A stretch of DNA of 41,374 nt from Verrucomicrobiota bacterium (GTDB lineage Bacteria; Verrucomicrobiota; Verrucomicrobiia; Limisphaerales; JAFGQR01), in assembly GCA_016935555.1 (NCBI GenBank), contig JAFGQR010000154.1, forward strand, positions 1 through 41,374. The letters run 5' to 3'. Made by a program: the position numbers and the translations under genes. Shown here piece after piece: positions 24,528 through 32,710 of this stretch. Position 1 is the stretch's first letter. The number at the start of each line of letters is the position of its first letter. The notes under the pieces are model-generated. The model did no database searches and was not told where the DNA came from. It saw only the letters and a program-made list of their open reading frames with translations.

Positions 24528-27500
24528 GGGACCAGCGCGGTGCCGAGACCGTCGAGGAACTTGTTGGCGGACCGGGCTTGCGAGACGCCGCCCAGGTCGG
24601 CGGCCAGCTCCAGGTGCGCCGCGCGGCTTTTCACGGAGCGGACGGCATTGCTCACGCGCACGACATACTCCCCCACGTGCGCCTGGCCCAGGCCGTCGAG
24701 CGTCAGGGTGTTGCCCACGGCGCCCGGGATCGGTTGGTTCTCGAAGAACCACTGGTAGGTCAAGGCCGTGCCCGTGGCGGCCACGGTGAGCAGCGCCGTG
24801 TCGCCGGGGGCGAGCGTCTGGCTGGCCGGGTGGCTGATGATGACCGGCAGGGTTTGGGAGGTGGGTTCCAGGCTCCAATTCAACACCACCGCGCCCCGGG
24901 CCGCGCCGAAGCCGTCGACGGCGATTTTGTATTGGACGCCTGCGGCGGCATTGAACTGGACGGCGCTGGTGTGGAAGCCGCCACTGTCGTCGTCGCTGGC
25001 CACCTCGGCCACCTTGGTGAGGACGGTGCCGGTATAGATGGCGAGCAGGGTGTCGAAGGTGCTGCCGGCGGTGGTGAAGGTGGCGATGCCGGTTTCGGGG
25101 GCTTGCCAGGCGATCCAGACCGACACGCCGCCGGTCTTGCCGGCGTGCAGCGGCTCATCCGCCTGCGCGTCGGCGACCAGGTTGCTGCCGCGTCCGGCGC
25201 CGCTGGCGCTGTTCAGCCTGGTCAGCGCCCCGAAATCGTCCTTGAAATCCAGGCTCGGCAGTTCAACGGTGAGCACCGCGCCGGCGCTGCTGGCGGCGCC
25301 GGCGGGGGTGGACACGACGACGGAGTAGGTGCCGGACTGGGTGGCCTGGACGTTTTCCAGGATCAGGACGGCATTGGTGGCGTCCTTGATGTTGACGCCG
25401 TTCAGCCGCCATTGCACCGTCACGGGACCGATCGCCGAATAGCCGGCCTCAAACACCACCGTCGCCCCCTCGGCAACGGTTTGACTGAGCGGTTGCGTGA
25501 CGAAGACCGGCGGCGTGGGCGCCAGCCCGCACGGCGACAGCTCGGACGTGTTGCCTTCCGGATCCGTTGCCGTCGCGCACACATACAGCCCCGACGCGTC
25601 GCCGTCCAATCCCGCAGCCGAAAACAGCGCGTCGCCGGACGCGTCGGCAACGGCTTCCACTGAGCCGAGCACCCGTTCGGCCTGGCCGCAGGCGGCACCT
25701 CCGAAGAACTCGATGCGGAACACGGTGTTCGGCGAGCTGTGAAGTGTGCCCGAGACGCTGGTGCCGGACGGCCCGTGGCTGGCGCTGAGGATTTCGGGGG
25801 TGTTTTGCAGCTCATTCGGACCGGCATCGGAATCGGATGTGTCATTGGGCGTCACGCCGTCGCCTCCCAGGTCGATGCCCTGCGCGGCGTTGGCGTAGAT
25901 GGCGTTGCCCCGGAGGGCGCATTGCCCGGAAAACACCAGCACCCCGTTGCGGCCATTATGCGCAATGCGGTTGCCGTCGCCCGGCGCCGGGCCGCCCACG
26001 ACGTGAGTGGCTCCGCCGCTCACATGGACGCCGGAATGGCTGTTGCCCAGCGGCTGCAACCCGCTGGCGTCGGTGCCCACCAGGTTCCCCCGGATCACTG
26101 TGCCCGCCGCGCCGTCGCCGTCCACGTGGATGCCGTCGCCCGCGTTGCCGGAAATCACATTGCCCGCCCCCGGTTCCCCGCCGATGCGGTTGCCGGCGGA
26201 ATTGACGAGAAGCAGGCCGTGTTGGGCGTTGGGCCACGCGGTGATGCCGTCCGCACGCACGCCGAGGTAATTGCCTTCGAACTGGTTGGTGCCGCCGCCC
26301 TCCACGCGGATGCCCGATCCACCAAAAAAGCCAATCGCCAGGCCGCGGACCGTGCAGTGGCCGGCGGCGATGACCAAGCCGTCGCCTGCCAGGCCGCCAC
26401 CGTCCAATTCGAGCAGGGGCTGGCCGGCGTAACCGGGCAGGAGCGTGGCGTCCAGGACCGTGGGCTGCTCGATCGGGGGCAGCGGCGAGGCGAGTGTCAG
26501 CGTGAACGGGCTGCTGCCCGCGAGGTTGAAATAGATGGTTGCCGGCACGGCGCTGGTGTTGGCGTCGAGGATCGCCTGGCGCAGCGAGCCGGGGCCCGTG
26601 TCCACCAGGGTGCTCACCCCGACCAGACCCGAATTCGGGGCGGTTCGGAGCGCAGCCGACAAGGGATCGACGGCGCCATAGGCATTGCGGACGACGACCG
26701 AATAGACGCCGAGGTCCGAGGGTTGCACGCCGTAGAACCACAGGGTGCGATTGGTCTGGTCCGGGATGGGCACGCCTTCGCGGTACCATTGATACCAGAG
26801 CGGCGCCGAGCTTTGGGCCAGCACCATCAAATAGTTCGTCTCGCCAAATCGCCAGACGAAGGCGTCCCGGGGCGGATAGGTGATGATTGGCGGGGCGGCC
26901 AGGAAAACCGACTGGGCCAGCGAGAACTCGGACGTGTTGTTGTCGGCGTCGGTGGCGGTGGCGGTCACAACTTGGTCGAAGAGGTTGCCGCCGCCAACCA
27001 CGGCCACAAACGGGGCGCTGCCCGCGGCATCCGTGGTGACGTTGGTGAAGCCCAGGTAGGTTTTGCCCTCGCCATGGCCGGTGGCGTCCGGGGCCGGGCT
27101 GACGAAGAACTCGATCCGCAAAGTCTGGTTGGGGAGACTGCCGAGGGTGCCGTGGATTTCCGTGGCCGTGCCGTCATTGGTCACGGCGGCCAGCATTGGC
27201 CAGTTCTGCAGTTGGTTCGCGCCCGCGTCCGAGTCGCCGATGTCATTGGCAGCCACCCCCGACGTGCCCAGGTCAATGCCCAGGCCGCCGTTGTCATGAA
27301 TCGAGTTCGCCAGGACCGCGTTGCGGGTGTGGCTGAGCACACTGACGCCCGCGCCGGTGTTGAAGGCGATCACGTTGCCGGCGCCGGGCGCGGTGCCGCC
27401 GATCGTCGTGCCCGTGGCGTTCAGGATGCAAACGCCGCTTCCGGCGTTGGGCAGGGCGTTGGTGCCGGTGACGTCGGTGCCGATGAAGTTGCCCGCCACC

Positions 27501-28375
27501 GTGTTCGTGCCGGCGCTCTCAATGTAAACGCCGTGGTTCGTGCTTCCCGTGCCGGTGCCCGCCGCAATCACGTTCCCTTCCCCCAACTCCGCCCCGCCAA
27601 TCCGGTTGCCGGTCGCGCCTGGATTCAGGATGCGGATCGCGGCACCGCCGTTGCCGAGGGGCAGGCGTCCCGAGGCATCGGTTCCCACGTAATTTCCCAG
27701 GACGAAGTTGTCCGGCGAATTGTCGATCACGATGCCCCCATCCAGGTTCCCCGCAATGACGTTGCGCTGCTCCGGCATCGCCCCGCCCACCCACGCCCGG
27801 CCGCTGGCGCAACGAATGCCCGCCCCCTCGTTCGGCTGCGCCGTCACCCCGTCCGGCGCCACGCCGATGAAATTGCCCTCCACCACCACCGTGCCCGGCG
27901 AGAGCACCGACAGACCGTCGCCCCGGAACGCGGTGATCGACAGGCCGCGCACGGCGCACCCGGCGCTGCGGATCTCGAGACCGGCTGCGGCATGGGCGGC
28001 GTCGGTCGACAGCTGGATGGCGAGGACAGCGTTGTTGCCGATCGGCAGCGTGTTTTTCGCCGCGCCGGGTTGCGTGTAGCCGTCAATCTCGACGGGGTAG
28101 ATGATGGGGTCGAGCGCCGTTGCCACCGCGATCACGTGCGGGATTTCGCCCGGGATGTCGAATTCGATCCGGTCGGCGTCGGCCGCCTGGTTCGCGTCGA
28201 CGATTGCCTGGCGAAACGAGCCGGGGCCGGCATCCGCTGTGGTGGTCACGGTGAACGTGGCGGCTCGCAGGGTCGATGCGCCCAACCCGCCGGCCAGCGC
28301 GGCCATCACAAGCAGCCGGCCTGCGGGCCCCGCGAATCCAGATGAAACCCCTTCCCTTGGCATGGTGAATCGCAT
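24524..28375 (-). CDS. Large exported right-handed beta-helix protein with Ig-like domains
   Basis: 1283 residues from the ATG at 28375; the frame is open to 28456 but only this start gives a signal peptide (LLVMAALAGGLGASTLRA). Residues about 38-430 form a parallel beta-helix entered by TFTVTTTADAGPGSFRQAIV, with repeats such as GNFIGTDVTGTNALPN and GGTAPGAGNVIAFN. An Ig-like domain lies at about 480-570. A second beta-helix entered by TLVDTGPGSLRQAILDAN (about 575-885) is a recognisable duplicate of the first. Then come a second Ig-like domain (about 900-995), a pre-peptidase-C-like sandwich (about 1005-1130, with TAGSTFDTLLAIYTG) and a third Ig-like domain. It is probably a surface adhesin or polysaccharide-interacting protein; no catalytic residues can be assigned. 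Confidence 0.88.
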   Translation of the reverse strand: MRFTMPREGVSSGFAGPAGRLLVMAALAGGLGASTLRAATFTVTTTADAGPGSFRQAIVDANQAADADRIEFDIPGEIPHVIAVATALDPIIYPVEIDGYTQPGAAKNTLPIGNNAVLAIQLSTDAAHAAAGLEIRSAGCAVRGLSITAFRGDGLSVLSPGTVVVEGNFIGVAPDGVTAQPNEGAGIRCASGRAWVGGAMPEQRNVIAGNLDGGIVIDNSPDNFVLGNYVGTDASGRLPLGNGGAAIRILNPGATGNRIGGAELGEGNVIAAGTGTGSTNHGVYIESAGTNTVAGNFIGTDVTGTNALPNAGSGVCILNATGTTIGGTAPGAGNVIAFNTGAGVSVLSHTRNAVLANSIHDNGGLGIDLGTSGVAANDIGDSDAGANQLQNWPMLAAVTNDGTATEIHGTLGSLPNQTLRIEFFVSPAPDATGHGEGKTYLGFTNVTTDAAGSAPFVAVVGGGNLFDQVVTATATDADNNTSEFSLAQSVFLAAPPIITYPPRDAFVWRFGETNYLMVLAQSSAPLWYQWYREGVPIPDQTNRTLWFYGVQPSDLGVYSVVVRNAYGAVDPLSAALRTAPNSGLVGVSTLVDTGPGSLRQAILDANTSAVPATIYFNLAGSSPFTLTLASPLPPIEQPTVLDATLLPGYAGQPLLELDGGGLAGDGLVIAAGHCTVRGLAIGFFGGSGIRVEGGGTNQFEGNYLGVRADGITAWPNAQHGLLLVNSAGNRIGGEPGAGNVISGNAGDGIHVDGDGAAGTVIRGNLVGTDASGLQPLGNSHSGVHVSGGATHVVGGPAPGDGNRIAHNGRNGVLVFSGQCALRGNAIYANAAQGIDLGGDGVTPNDTSDSDAGPNELQNTPEILSASHGPSGTSVSGTLHSSPNTVFRIEFFGGAACGQAERVLGSVEAVADASGDALFSAAGLDGDASGLYVCATATDPEGNTSELSPCGLAPTPPVFVTQPLSQTVAEGATVVFEAGYSAIGPVTVQWRLNGVNIKDATNAVLILENVQATQSGTYSVVVSTPAGAASSAGAVLTVELPSLDFKDDFGALTRLNSASGAGRGSNLVADAQADEPLHAGKTGGVSVWIAWQAPETGIATFTTAGSTFDTLLAIYTGTVLTKVAEVASDDDSGGFHTSAVQFNAAAGVQYKIAVDGFGAARGAVVLNWSLEPTSQTLPVIISHPASQTLAPGDTALLTVAATGTALTYQWFFENQPIPGAVGNTLTLDGLGQAHVGEYVVRVSNAVRSVKSRAAHLELAADLGGVSQARSANKFLDGLGTALVP

Positions 28376-28532
28376 AGCAACGACGCTCCAAAAGCAGCCG
28401 GCAGGCCATGCACGATTTCCACCCCTTTTCGGCGGTTTCCAAGGCCGTGCCCCCATCCCCCTGTCCCATCCTCAGACACCCCCGCAAGACACTGCGGACA
28501 CCCCCGTGTCCGGTTCCGGGAAGTCGCGGCTC

Positions 28533-28567
28533 GCGTTGCGGTCCGCGGGACGCGCGAGGCGCAACGC
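28533..28567. repeat. Nested inverted repeat upstream of the beta-helix gene
   Basis: Perfect 8-bp arms GCGTTGCG (28533-28540) and CGCAACGC (28560-28567) enclose a smaller perfect hairpin, GTCC-GCG-GGAC (28541-28551). No T-tract follows on either strand. Function unknown. Confidence 0.5.
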
Positions 28568-28667
28568 AACGGTTCGGGCGCCGGAAACGGCTTTCCGCAG
28601 ATTTCCAGATTTCTCCCCGCGCAAATCATGCTTGCGCCGGTTCGCACGTTCCCTCATAAACCTCGCC

Positions 28668-28697
28668 ACGGTTAGCCGGTGACCGGCTCAGAACCGT
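28668..28697. repeat. Two-tier hairpin upstream of the HYR gene
   Basis: Outer arms ACGGTT (28668-28673) and AACCGT (28692-28697) enclose a perfect GCCGGT-G-ACCGGC hairpin (28675-28687). It lies about 90 bp before the HYR start codon. An operator dyad or an mRNA structure is possible. Confidence 0.5.
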
Positions 28698-28788
28698 CCC
28701 ATGGCCGCTGCGGTGTCGTGCCCCCTTCGGAGCGACGCCGGCGCGGCTGCGGCGGACTGCAACAGAAACCCTGCGCATCAACTGTAGT

Positions 28789-29877
28789 ATGGAAATGATT
28801 CAACTCCATCCCCACAACACCCGCTCGGACTCGGCGTCCCTGCGTCTCGCTATCCCCACAACCGTTCGCCGCCTGCTGCTCTGGTTGGCCGTGGCCGGCG
28901 CAGCCTGGGTGTCCGCACAATCCCAGGCACTCGGGCAGAATACCATAATTTGCCCTCCCGACATCACTGTCACGACCGATGCCGGCAAGTGTTACGCCAC
29001 CGTCGAGTTCACCACGCCGACCCCGCCGTCAGGGGCGACCACTATTACCACTGTTGAGTGCGTTCCAGCTTCGGGTTCCCAGTTTCTTGTCATCGAGCCC
29101 ACCCCGGTCACCTGCACCGCCTATGACGTCAACAACAACTATGTTGATTCCTGTACCTTCGTTGTAACAGTCATCGATCTAGAACCGCCAACGATTTCGT
29201 GTCCCGCCGACAGCACGGTCACCACGGCTGATGGCACAGGCGCCATTGTCGATTTTGCTGTTGGCACGCTCGACAATTGTACGACCCTCCCGTTCACGTG
29301 CGAACCGTCCTCGGGCAGTCTTTTCCCGATCGGCACGACTCCTGTCACCTGCACCGCAACCGACGGCGCTGGCAACACCGCCTCGTGCACGTTCAACATC
29401 ACCGTGGAGGCGCCCGTGCTGGAGCCGCGCCAGGCCAAGATCTGGGTTCGCGAGCAACTCGCGTCGATGGCGGCGGAGGCGGATGTGCCCGGGGATCTCG
29501 AGAGGTTCGCGGCGGCGATTCAGTACCTGGACGCGGCGACTGATCCTGCCAACTGGGCCGACGACTCCCGCCCGCGGCCGGGCACGCTCGGCGAGAGCGT
29601 GTTTACAAACGAGAAGAGTGCCGTCGGCGAGATGCTGCCGTTGGTCGCCTCCCAGCCCCATGTCATGCGGCTGGTTTTGCGAGTGGTCCGCGTCGACCGT
29701 GAGATCGCCGTGATTGCGATCCAGGACGCCCTCGATCGGACGGGAGGCGTCGTCACCTTCAAGATCATCAATGCCGTGATGTCATTGATCAGGGGCGACA
29801 TCGAATTTGCCTGCGGCTCCTTCGGCAAGGCCATCGACAACTACAAGATGGCCTGGAAGAGCGCCGTTGGGGCCTAG
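28789..29877 (+). CDS. Exported HYR-domain protein with an uncharacterised C-terminal helical domain
   Basis: 362 residues. A long N-region and hydrophobic core (LLLWLAVAGAAWVSAQ, then SQALGQ) form a signal peptide; Met3 (28795) is an alternative start. Two HYR (hyalin-repeat, Ig-fold) domains follow. The first, about 52-130, starts TIICPPDITVTTDAGKC; the second, about 133-208, starts PPTISCPADSTVTTADGTG and ends VTCTATDGAGNTASCTFNIT. Cysteines in both are placed as usual for the family. Residues about 215-362 are mainly helical, end in AIDNYKMAWKSA and match no family I can name with confidence. HYR domains act in surface adhesion. The stop is 20 bp from the convergent dxr stop. Confidence 0.85.
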   Translation: MEMIQLHPHNTRSDSASLRLAIPTTVRRLLLWLAVAGAAWVSAQSQALGQNTIICPPDITVTTDAGKCYATVEFTTPTPPSGATTITTVECVPASGSQFLVIEPTPVTCTAYDVNNNYVDSCTFVVTVIDLEPPTISCPADSTVTTADGTGAIVDFAVGTLDNCTTLPFTCEPSSGSLFPIGTTPVTCTATDGAGNTASCTFNITVEAPVLEPRQAKIWVREQLASMAAEADVPGDLERFAAAIQYLDAATDPANWADDSRPRPGTLGESVFTNEKSAVGEMLPLVASQPHVMRLVLRVVRVDREIAVIAIQDALDRTGGVVTFKIINAVMSLIRGDIEFACGSFGKAIDNYKMAWKSAVGA

Positions 29878-29897
29878 CCGGCGCCTGCGGAGGGGGA

Positions 29898-31046
29898 TCA
29901 GGGCGCGCGATGGCGCAAGGCAGCCTCGCGCGCCCAGGCGTCGGCGGCGAGGATCTGGTCGAGGGTGGGATGGGGTTGTGGGGTGTGCTGGCGCATCACC
30001 TGGGCGACGACATCGGGGATTTGGTCGAAGCGGATTTGGCGGTTGCAGAAGATATCGACGGCGATTTCGTTGGCGGCGTTGAACACGGCGGGCAGGGTGC
30101 CGCCGACTTGGGCGGCGTGCCGGGCGAGGTTCAGGGCGGGGAAACGCTCCGGGTCGGGTTCCTCGAAGGTGAGGCTGCCGATTTGGGGCAGGCGGGTTTG
30201 GACGCGTTCGCTGGGGACGCGGTCGGGGTAGGTGAGGGCGTATTGGATGGGGAGGCACATGTCGGGGGTGGAGAGCTGGGCGAGGATGGAGCCGTCGACG
30301 AATTCGACCATGGAATGGACGACGCTTTGGGGGTGGACGATCACGCCGACGCGGCCGATATCGAGGCCGAAGAGCCAGCGGGCTTCGATCATTTCGAGGC
30401 CCTTGTTGAACAGGGTGGCCGAATCGATCGTGATCTTCCGGCCCATCACCCACGACGGATGCTTCAAGGCGCGCTCCACGGTGATCGACGCGAACTCGGC
30501 TTTCGGCGTGGTGCGGAACGGCCCGCCGGACGCTGTCAGCCACAAGCGCCGGACCGATGCGGCGGGTTTGCCGTCAAGGCACTGGAAGATGGCGGAATGC
30601 TCGCTGTCGACCGCCAGCACGCGAACGCCGTTTTTTTCGGCTTCGCGCATGACGATTTCGCCGGCCATGACGAGGATTTCCTTGGAGGCGACGGCGATGT
30701 CTTTGCCGGCGCGGATGGCGGCGAGGGCGGGGTGGAGCCCGGCGGTGCCGACGATGGCGACGAGGACGATATCGGCGGCGGGGAGGGTGGCCAGGCGGAG
30801 CAATCCTTCCGGCCCGGCATACACCTCGGTGCTGGTGCCGAGGGCGTCTCTCAGGGTGCGGGCTTTTTCGGGGTCGCTGATGGAGATGGCTTCGGGGCGG
30901 TGCTGGCGGGTTTGTTCGAGGAGCAGTTCGACGTTGTTGCCCGCGGCCAGCCCCAGGAGGCGCACACGGTCTGGAAGATCGCCGGCGACTTTCAGGGTGC
31001 TGGCGCCGATGGAGCCGGTGCAGCCGAGGAGGACGACGTTTTTCAT
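29898..31046 (-). CDS. dxr: 1-deoxy-D-xylulose 5-phosphate reductoisomerase
   Basis: 382 residues. It converts DXP to 2-C-methyl-D-erythritol 4-phosphate with NADPH, the first committed step of the MEP isoprenoid route. The N-terminal MKNVVLLGCTGSIGASTLKV is the NADPH-binding GxTGxIG motif. AVDSEHSAIFQCL carries metal and substrate ligands, and GRKITIDSATLFNKGLEMIE and PQSVVHSMVEFVDGS are family motifs. The ATG at 31044-31046 overlaps the cdsA stop as ATGA. It is last in purA-uppS-cdsA-dxr. rseP (site-2 protease), which often follows dxr in bacteria, is absent; a convergent HYR gene lies there instead. Confidence 0.97.
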   Translation of the reverse strand: MKNVVLLGCTGSIGASTLKVAGDLPDRVRLLGLAAGNNVELLLEQTRQHRPEAISISDPEKARTLRDALGTSTEVYAGPEGLLRLATLPAADIVLVAIVGTAGLHPALAAIRAGKDIAVASKEILVMAGEIVMREAEKNGVRVLAVDSEHSAIFQCLDGKPAASVRRLWLTASGGPFRTTPKAEFASITVERALKHPSWVMGRKITIDSATLFNKGLEMIEARWLFGLDIGRVGVIVHPQSVVHSMVEFVDGSILAQLSTPDMCLPIQYALTYPDRVPSERVQTRLPQIGSLTFEEPDPERFPALNLARHAAQVGGTLPAVFNAANEIAVDIFCNRQIRFDQIPDVVAQVMRQHTPQPHPTLDQILAADAWAREAALRHRAP

Positions 31047-31960
31047 GGGTGGGTCAGCACATGCCGCAGGTAGAGATACATCAGCGGCGCATTGAACAGC
31101 AGGCTGTCCAGCAAGTCGAGGATTCCCCCAATGCCCGGAAAGAACCGCCCGGAATCCTTGACGCCGACTTCGCGTTTGAAGGTGGACTCGATCAGGTCGC
31201 CCACGACCGCCGCCACGCCCAGCAGGGCGCCGAGCAGAACGGCATGGCTGGGGTTCATGCCGCGGAGGTGGTCGCCGGCCAGCGCGGCGAAGAGCAGGCT
31301 GGCCAGCACCGAGCCCAGGATGGCGCCGCCAAAACCTTCCCACGTCTTGCCGGGGCTGACGCGGGGGATCATCTTGTGCCGCCCGACGAGCGAGCCCACC
31401 AGATAGGCGCCGCAGTCGCTGAACTTGGTGACGACGATGAAATACAGCACATAGAACTTGCCGTTGCCGGCGAGGGTGGGGAAGAAGTGGATTTTCTGGA
31501 TGAAATTCAGCAGCCAGGGCACATACATCAAGCCGAACAGCGTCGTGGAGATGGCGACCAAGCCGGTGGTCTGGGAGCGCGACACGAATTGCCGGACGCA
31601 CAGCCCAAGCACGAACACGATCAGGAACAGCGACTCGAAGTCGTTGATGCGTGAGGGCGTGTCGAAGAGGCCAAGCCTGCCCGTGGCGTGCAGGAACGTG
31701 CCGAGCATCAGCAGGACGCCGCCCGCGATGCCACAGCCCTGGAAACATGCCAACCCGCGCTTTTCAACCAGCCCGTAGAATTCCGCCAGGCCGAAGCCGG
31801 CCAGGGCCATCATGATGACCAGAAAGACGTAATTCGAGAGGAGCGCGCTGCCCGAGAACATCGCCCCCAGCACCACCGCCCATAGCACCACAAAACTCAA
31901 CAGCCGCCGGAAAAACACCTGGCGCCTGGTCGGCAACGCGGACGGCGGCGTGGCGGTCAT
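31043..31960 (-). CDS. cdsA: Phosphatidate cytidylyltransferase
   Basis: 305 residues with about eight hydrophobic helices. It makes CDP-diacylglycerol from phosphatidate and CTP in the inner membrane, feeding phospholipid synthesis. The signature region near the C-terminus is STFKREVGVKDSGRFFPGIG followed by GILDLLDSLLF. This matches the CDS family pattern S-x-x-K-R-x4-K-D-x5-P-G-H-G-G-x2-D-R-x-D, but with Ile in place of His and Leu in place of Arg. KFSDCGAYLVGSLVGRHKMI and SPGKTWEGFGG are also family motifs. The ATG overlaps the uppS stop and its own stop overlaps the dxr ATG, so the three genes form a tightly coupled operon. Confidence 0.95.
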   Translation of the reverse strand: MTATPPSALPTRRQVFFRRLLSFVVLWAVVLGAMFSGSALLSNYVFLVIMMALAGFGLAEFYGLVEKRGLACFQGCGIAGGVLLMLGTFLHATGRLGLFDTPSRINDFESLFLIVFVLGLCVRQFVSRSQTTGLVAISTTLFGLMYVPWLLNFIQKIHFFPTLAGNGKFYVLYFIVVTKFSDCGAYLVGSLVGRHKMIPRVSPGKTWEGFGGAILGSVLASLLFAALAGDHLRGMNPSHAVLLGALLGVAAVVGDLIESTFKREVGVKDSGRFFPGIGGILDLLDSLLFNAPLMYLYLRHVLTHP

Positions 31961-32697
31961 CCCACCCCCCCAAACCGGCGGTGGCGCCGGGTATATTCCT
32001 CGAGCGCGTCAAAAAACTGCGGTTTGCGAAAGTCCGGCCACAGGGTTGGGGTGACGACGAACTCGGTGTAGGAGATTTGCCAGAGGAGGAAGTTGCTGAC
32101 CCGCATTTCCCCGCTGGTGCGGATGAGGAGGTCGGGGTCGGGGATGCCTTTGGTGTAAAGGTGCTGGGCGATGACCTGCTCGTTGATTTCCGCCGGGTCG
32201 AGCGCGCCCTGGCTGGCCTTGGCGGCGATGCTGCGGACGGCTTCGACGATTTCCGTGCGGGCGCCGTAGCTCAGGGCGAGGATGAGGGTGAGCCCGTGGT
32301 TCCGGGCCAGCGCCGCCCGGGTCTGCTTGAGCTGCTCCTGGACGAACTCGGGGAGACGATAGATTTGGCCCACGGCCTCGAGGCGCACGTTGTATTTGTT
32401 GAGTTCGGCCACTTCCTGCTTGAGGTAGCGGGCCAGGTATTTCATCAGCGTGTCCACTTCCTCCTTCGGCCGGTTCCAGTTCTCGACCGAAAACGCGTAC
32501 AGGGTCAAATACTTGATCCCGATCTCGCCCGCCGCCCGCACCACGGCCCGGACGGACTCGGCGCCGTGCCGGTGGCCTTCGACGCGGGGCAGGTTGCGCT
32601 GTTTGGCCCAGCGGCCGTTGCCGTCCATGATGATGGCGACGTGGGCGGGGAGCAGCGCGCGGGCCTGGGGGCTGAGTTGGGGGACGTTTGCGCTCAT
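31957..32697 (-). CDS. uppS: Isoprenyl transferase (undecaprenyl diphosphate synthase)
   Basis: 246 residues. A cis-prenyltransferase that adds IPP units to farnesyl diphosphate to make the lipid carrier for peptidoglycan and O-antigen. The motifs are HVAIIMDGNGRWAKQRNLPR (catalytic Asp-Gly-Asn-Gly-Arg), YLTLYAFSVENWNRP, and the C-terminal DLLIRTSGEMRVSNFLLWQ plus YTEFVVTPTLWPDF. The start at MSANVPQLSPQARALLP is the only Met giving a normal N-terminus; the frame is open further upstream inside purA. It begins 13 bp after the purA stop and overlaps cdsA by ATGA. Confidence 0.97.
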   Translation of the reverse strand: MSANVPQLSPQARALLPAHVAIIMDGNGRWAKQRNLPRVEGHRHGAESVRAVVRAAGEIGIKYLTLYAFSVENWNRPKEEVDTLMKYLARYLKQEVAELNKYNVRLEAVGQIYRLPEFVQEQLKQTRAALARNHGLTLILALSYGARTEIVEAVRSIAAKASQGALDPAEINEQVIAQHLYTKGIPDPDLLIRTSGEMRVSNFLLWQISYTEFVVTPTLWPDFRKPQFFDALEEYTRRHRRFGGVG

Positions 32698-32710
32698 GGG
32701 GCGCCGTCCG

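Larger units (their letters stand above)
28376..28788. other. Divergent intergenic region rich in inverted repeats
   Basis: 413 bp between the beta-helix gene (minus) and the HYR gene (plus), so it must hold both promoters. It contains two strong hairpins, listed separately, but no clear -35/-10 pair. A TGTAGT box at 28783-28788 lies seven bases before the second in-frame ATG of the HYR gene. No coding sequence is supported here. Confidence 0.5.
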
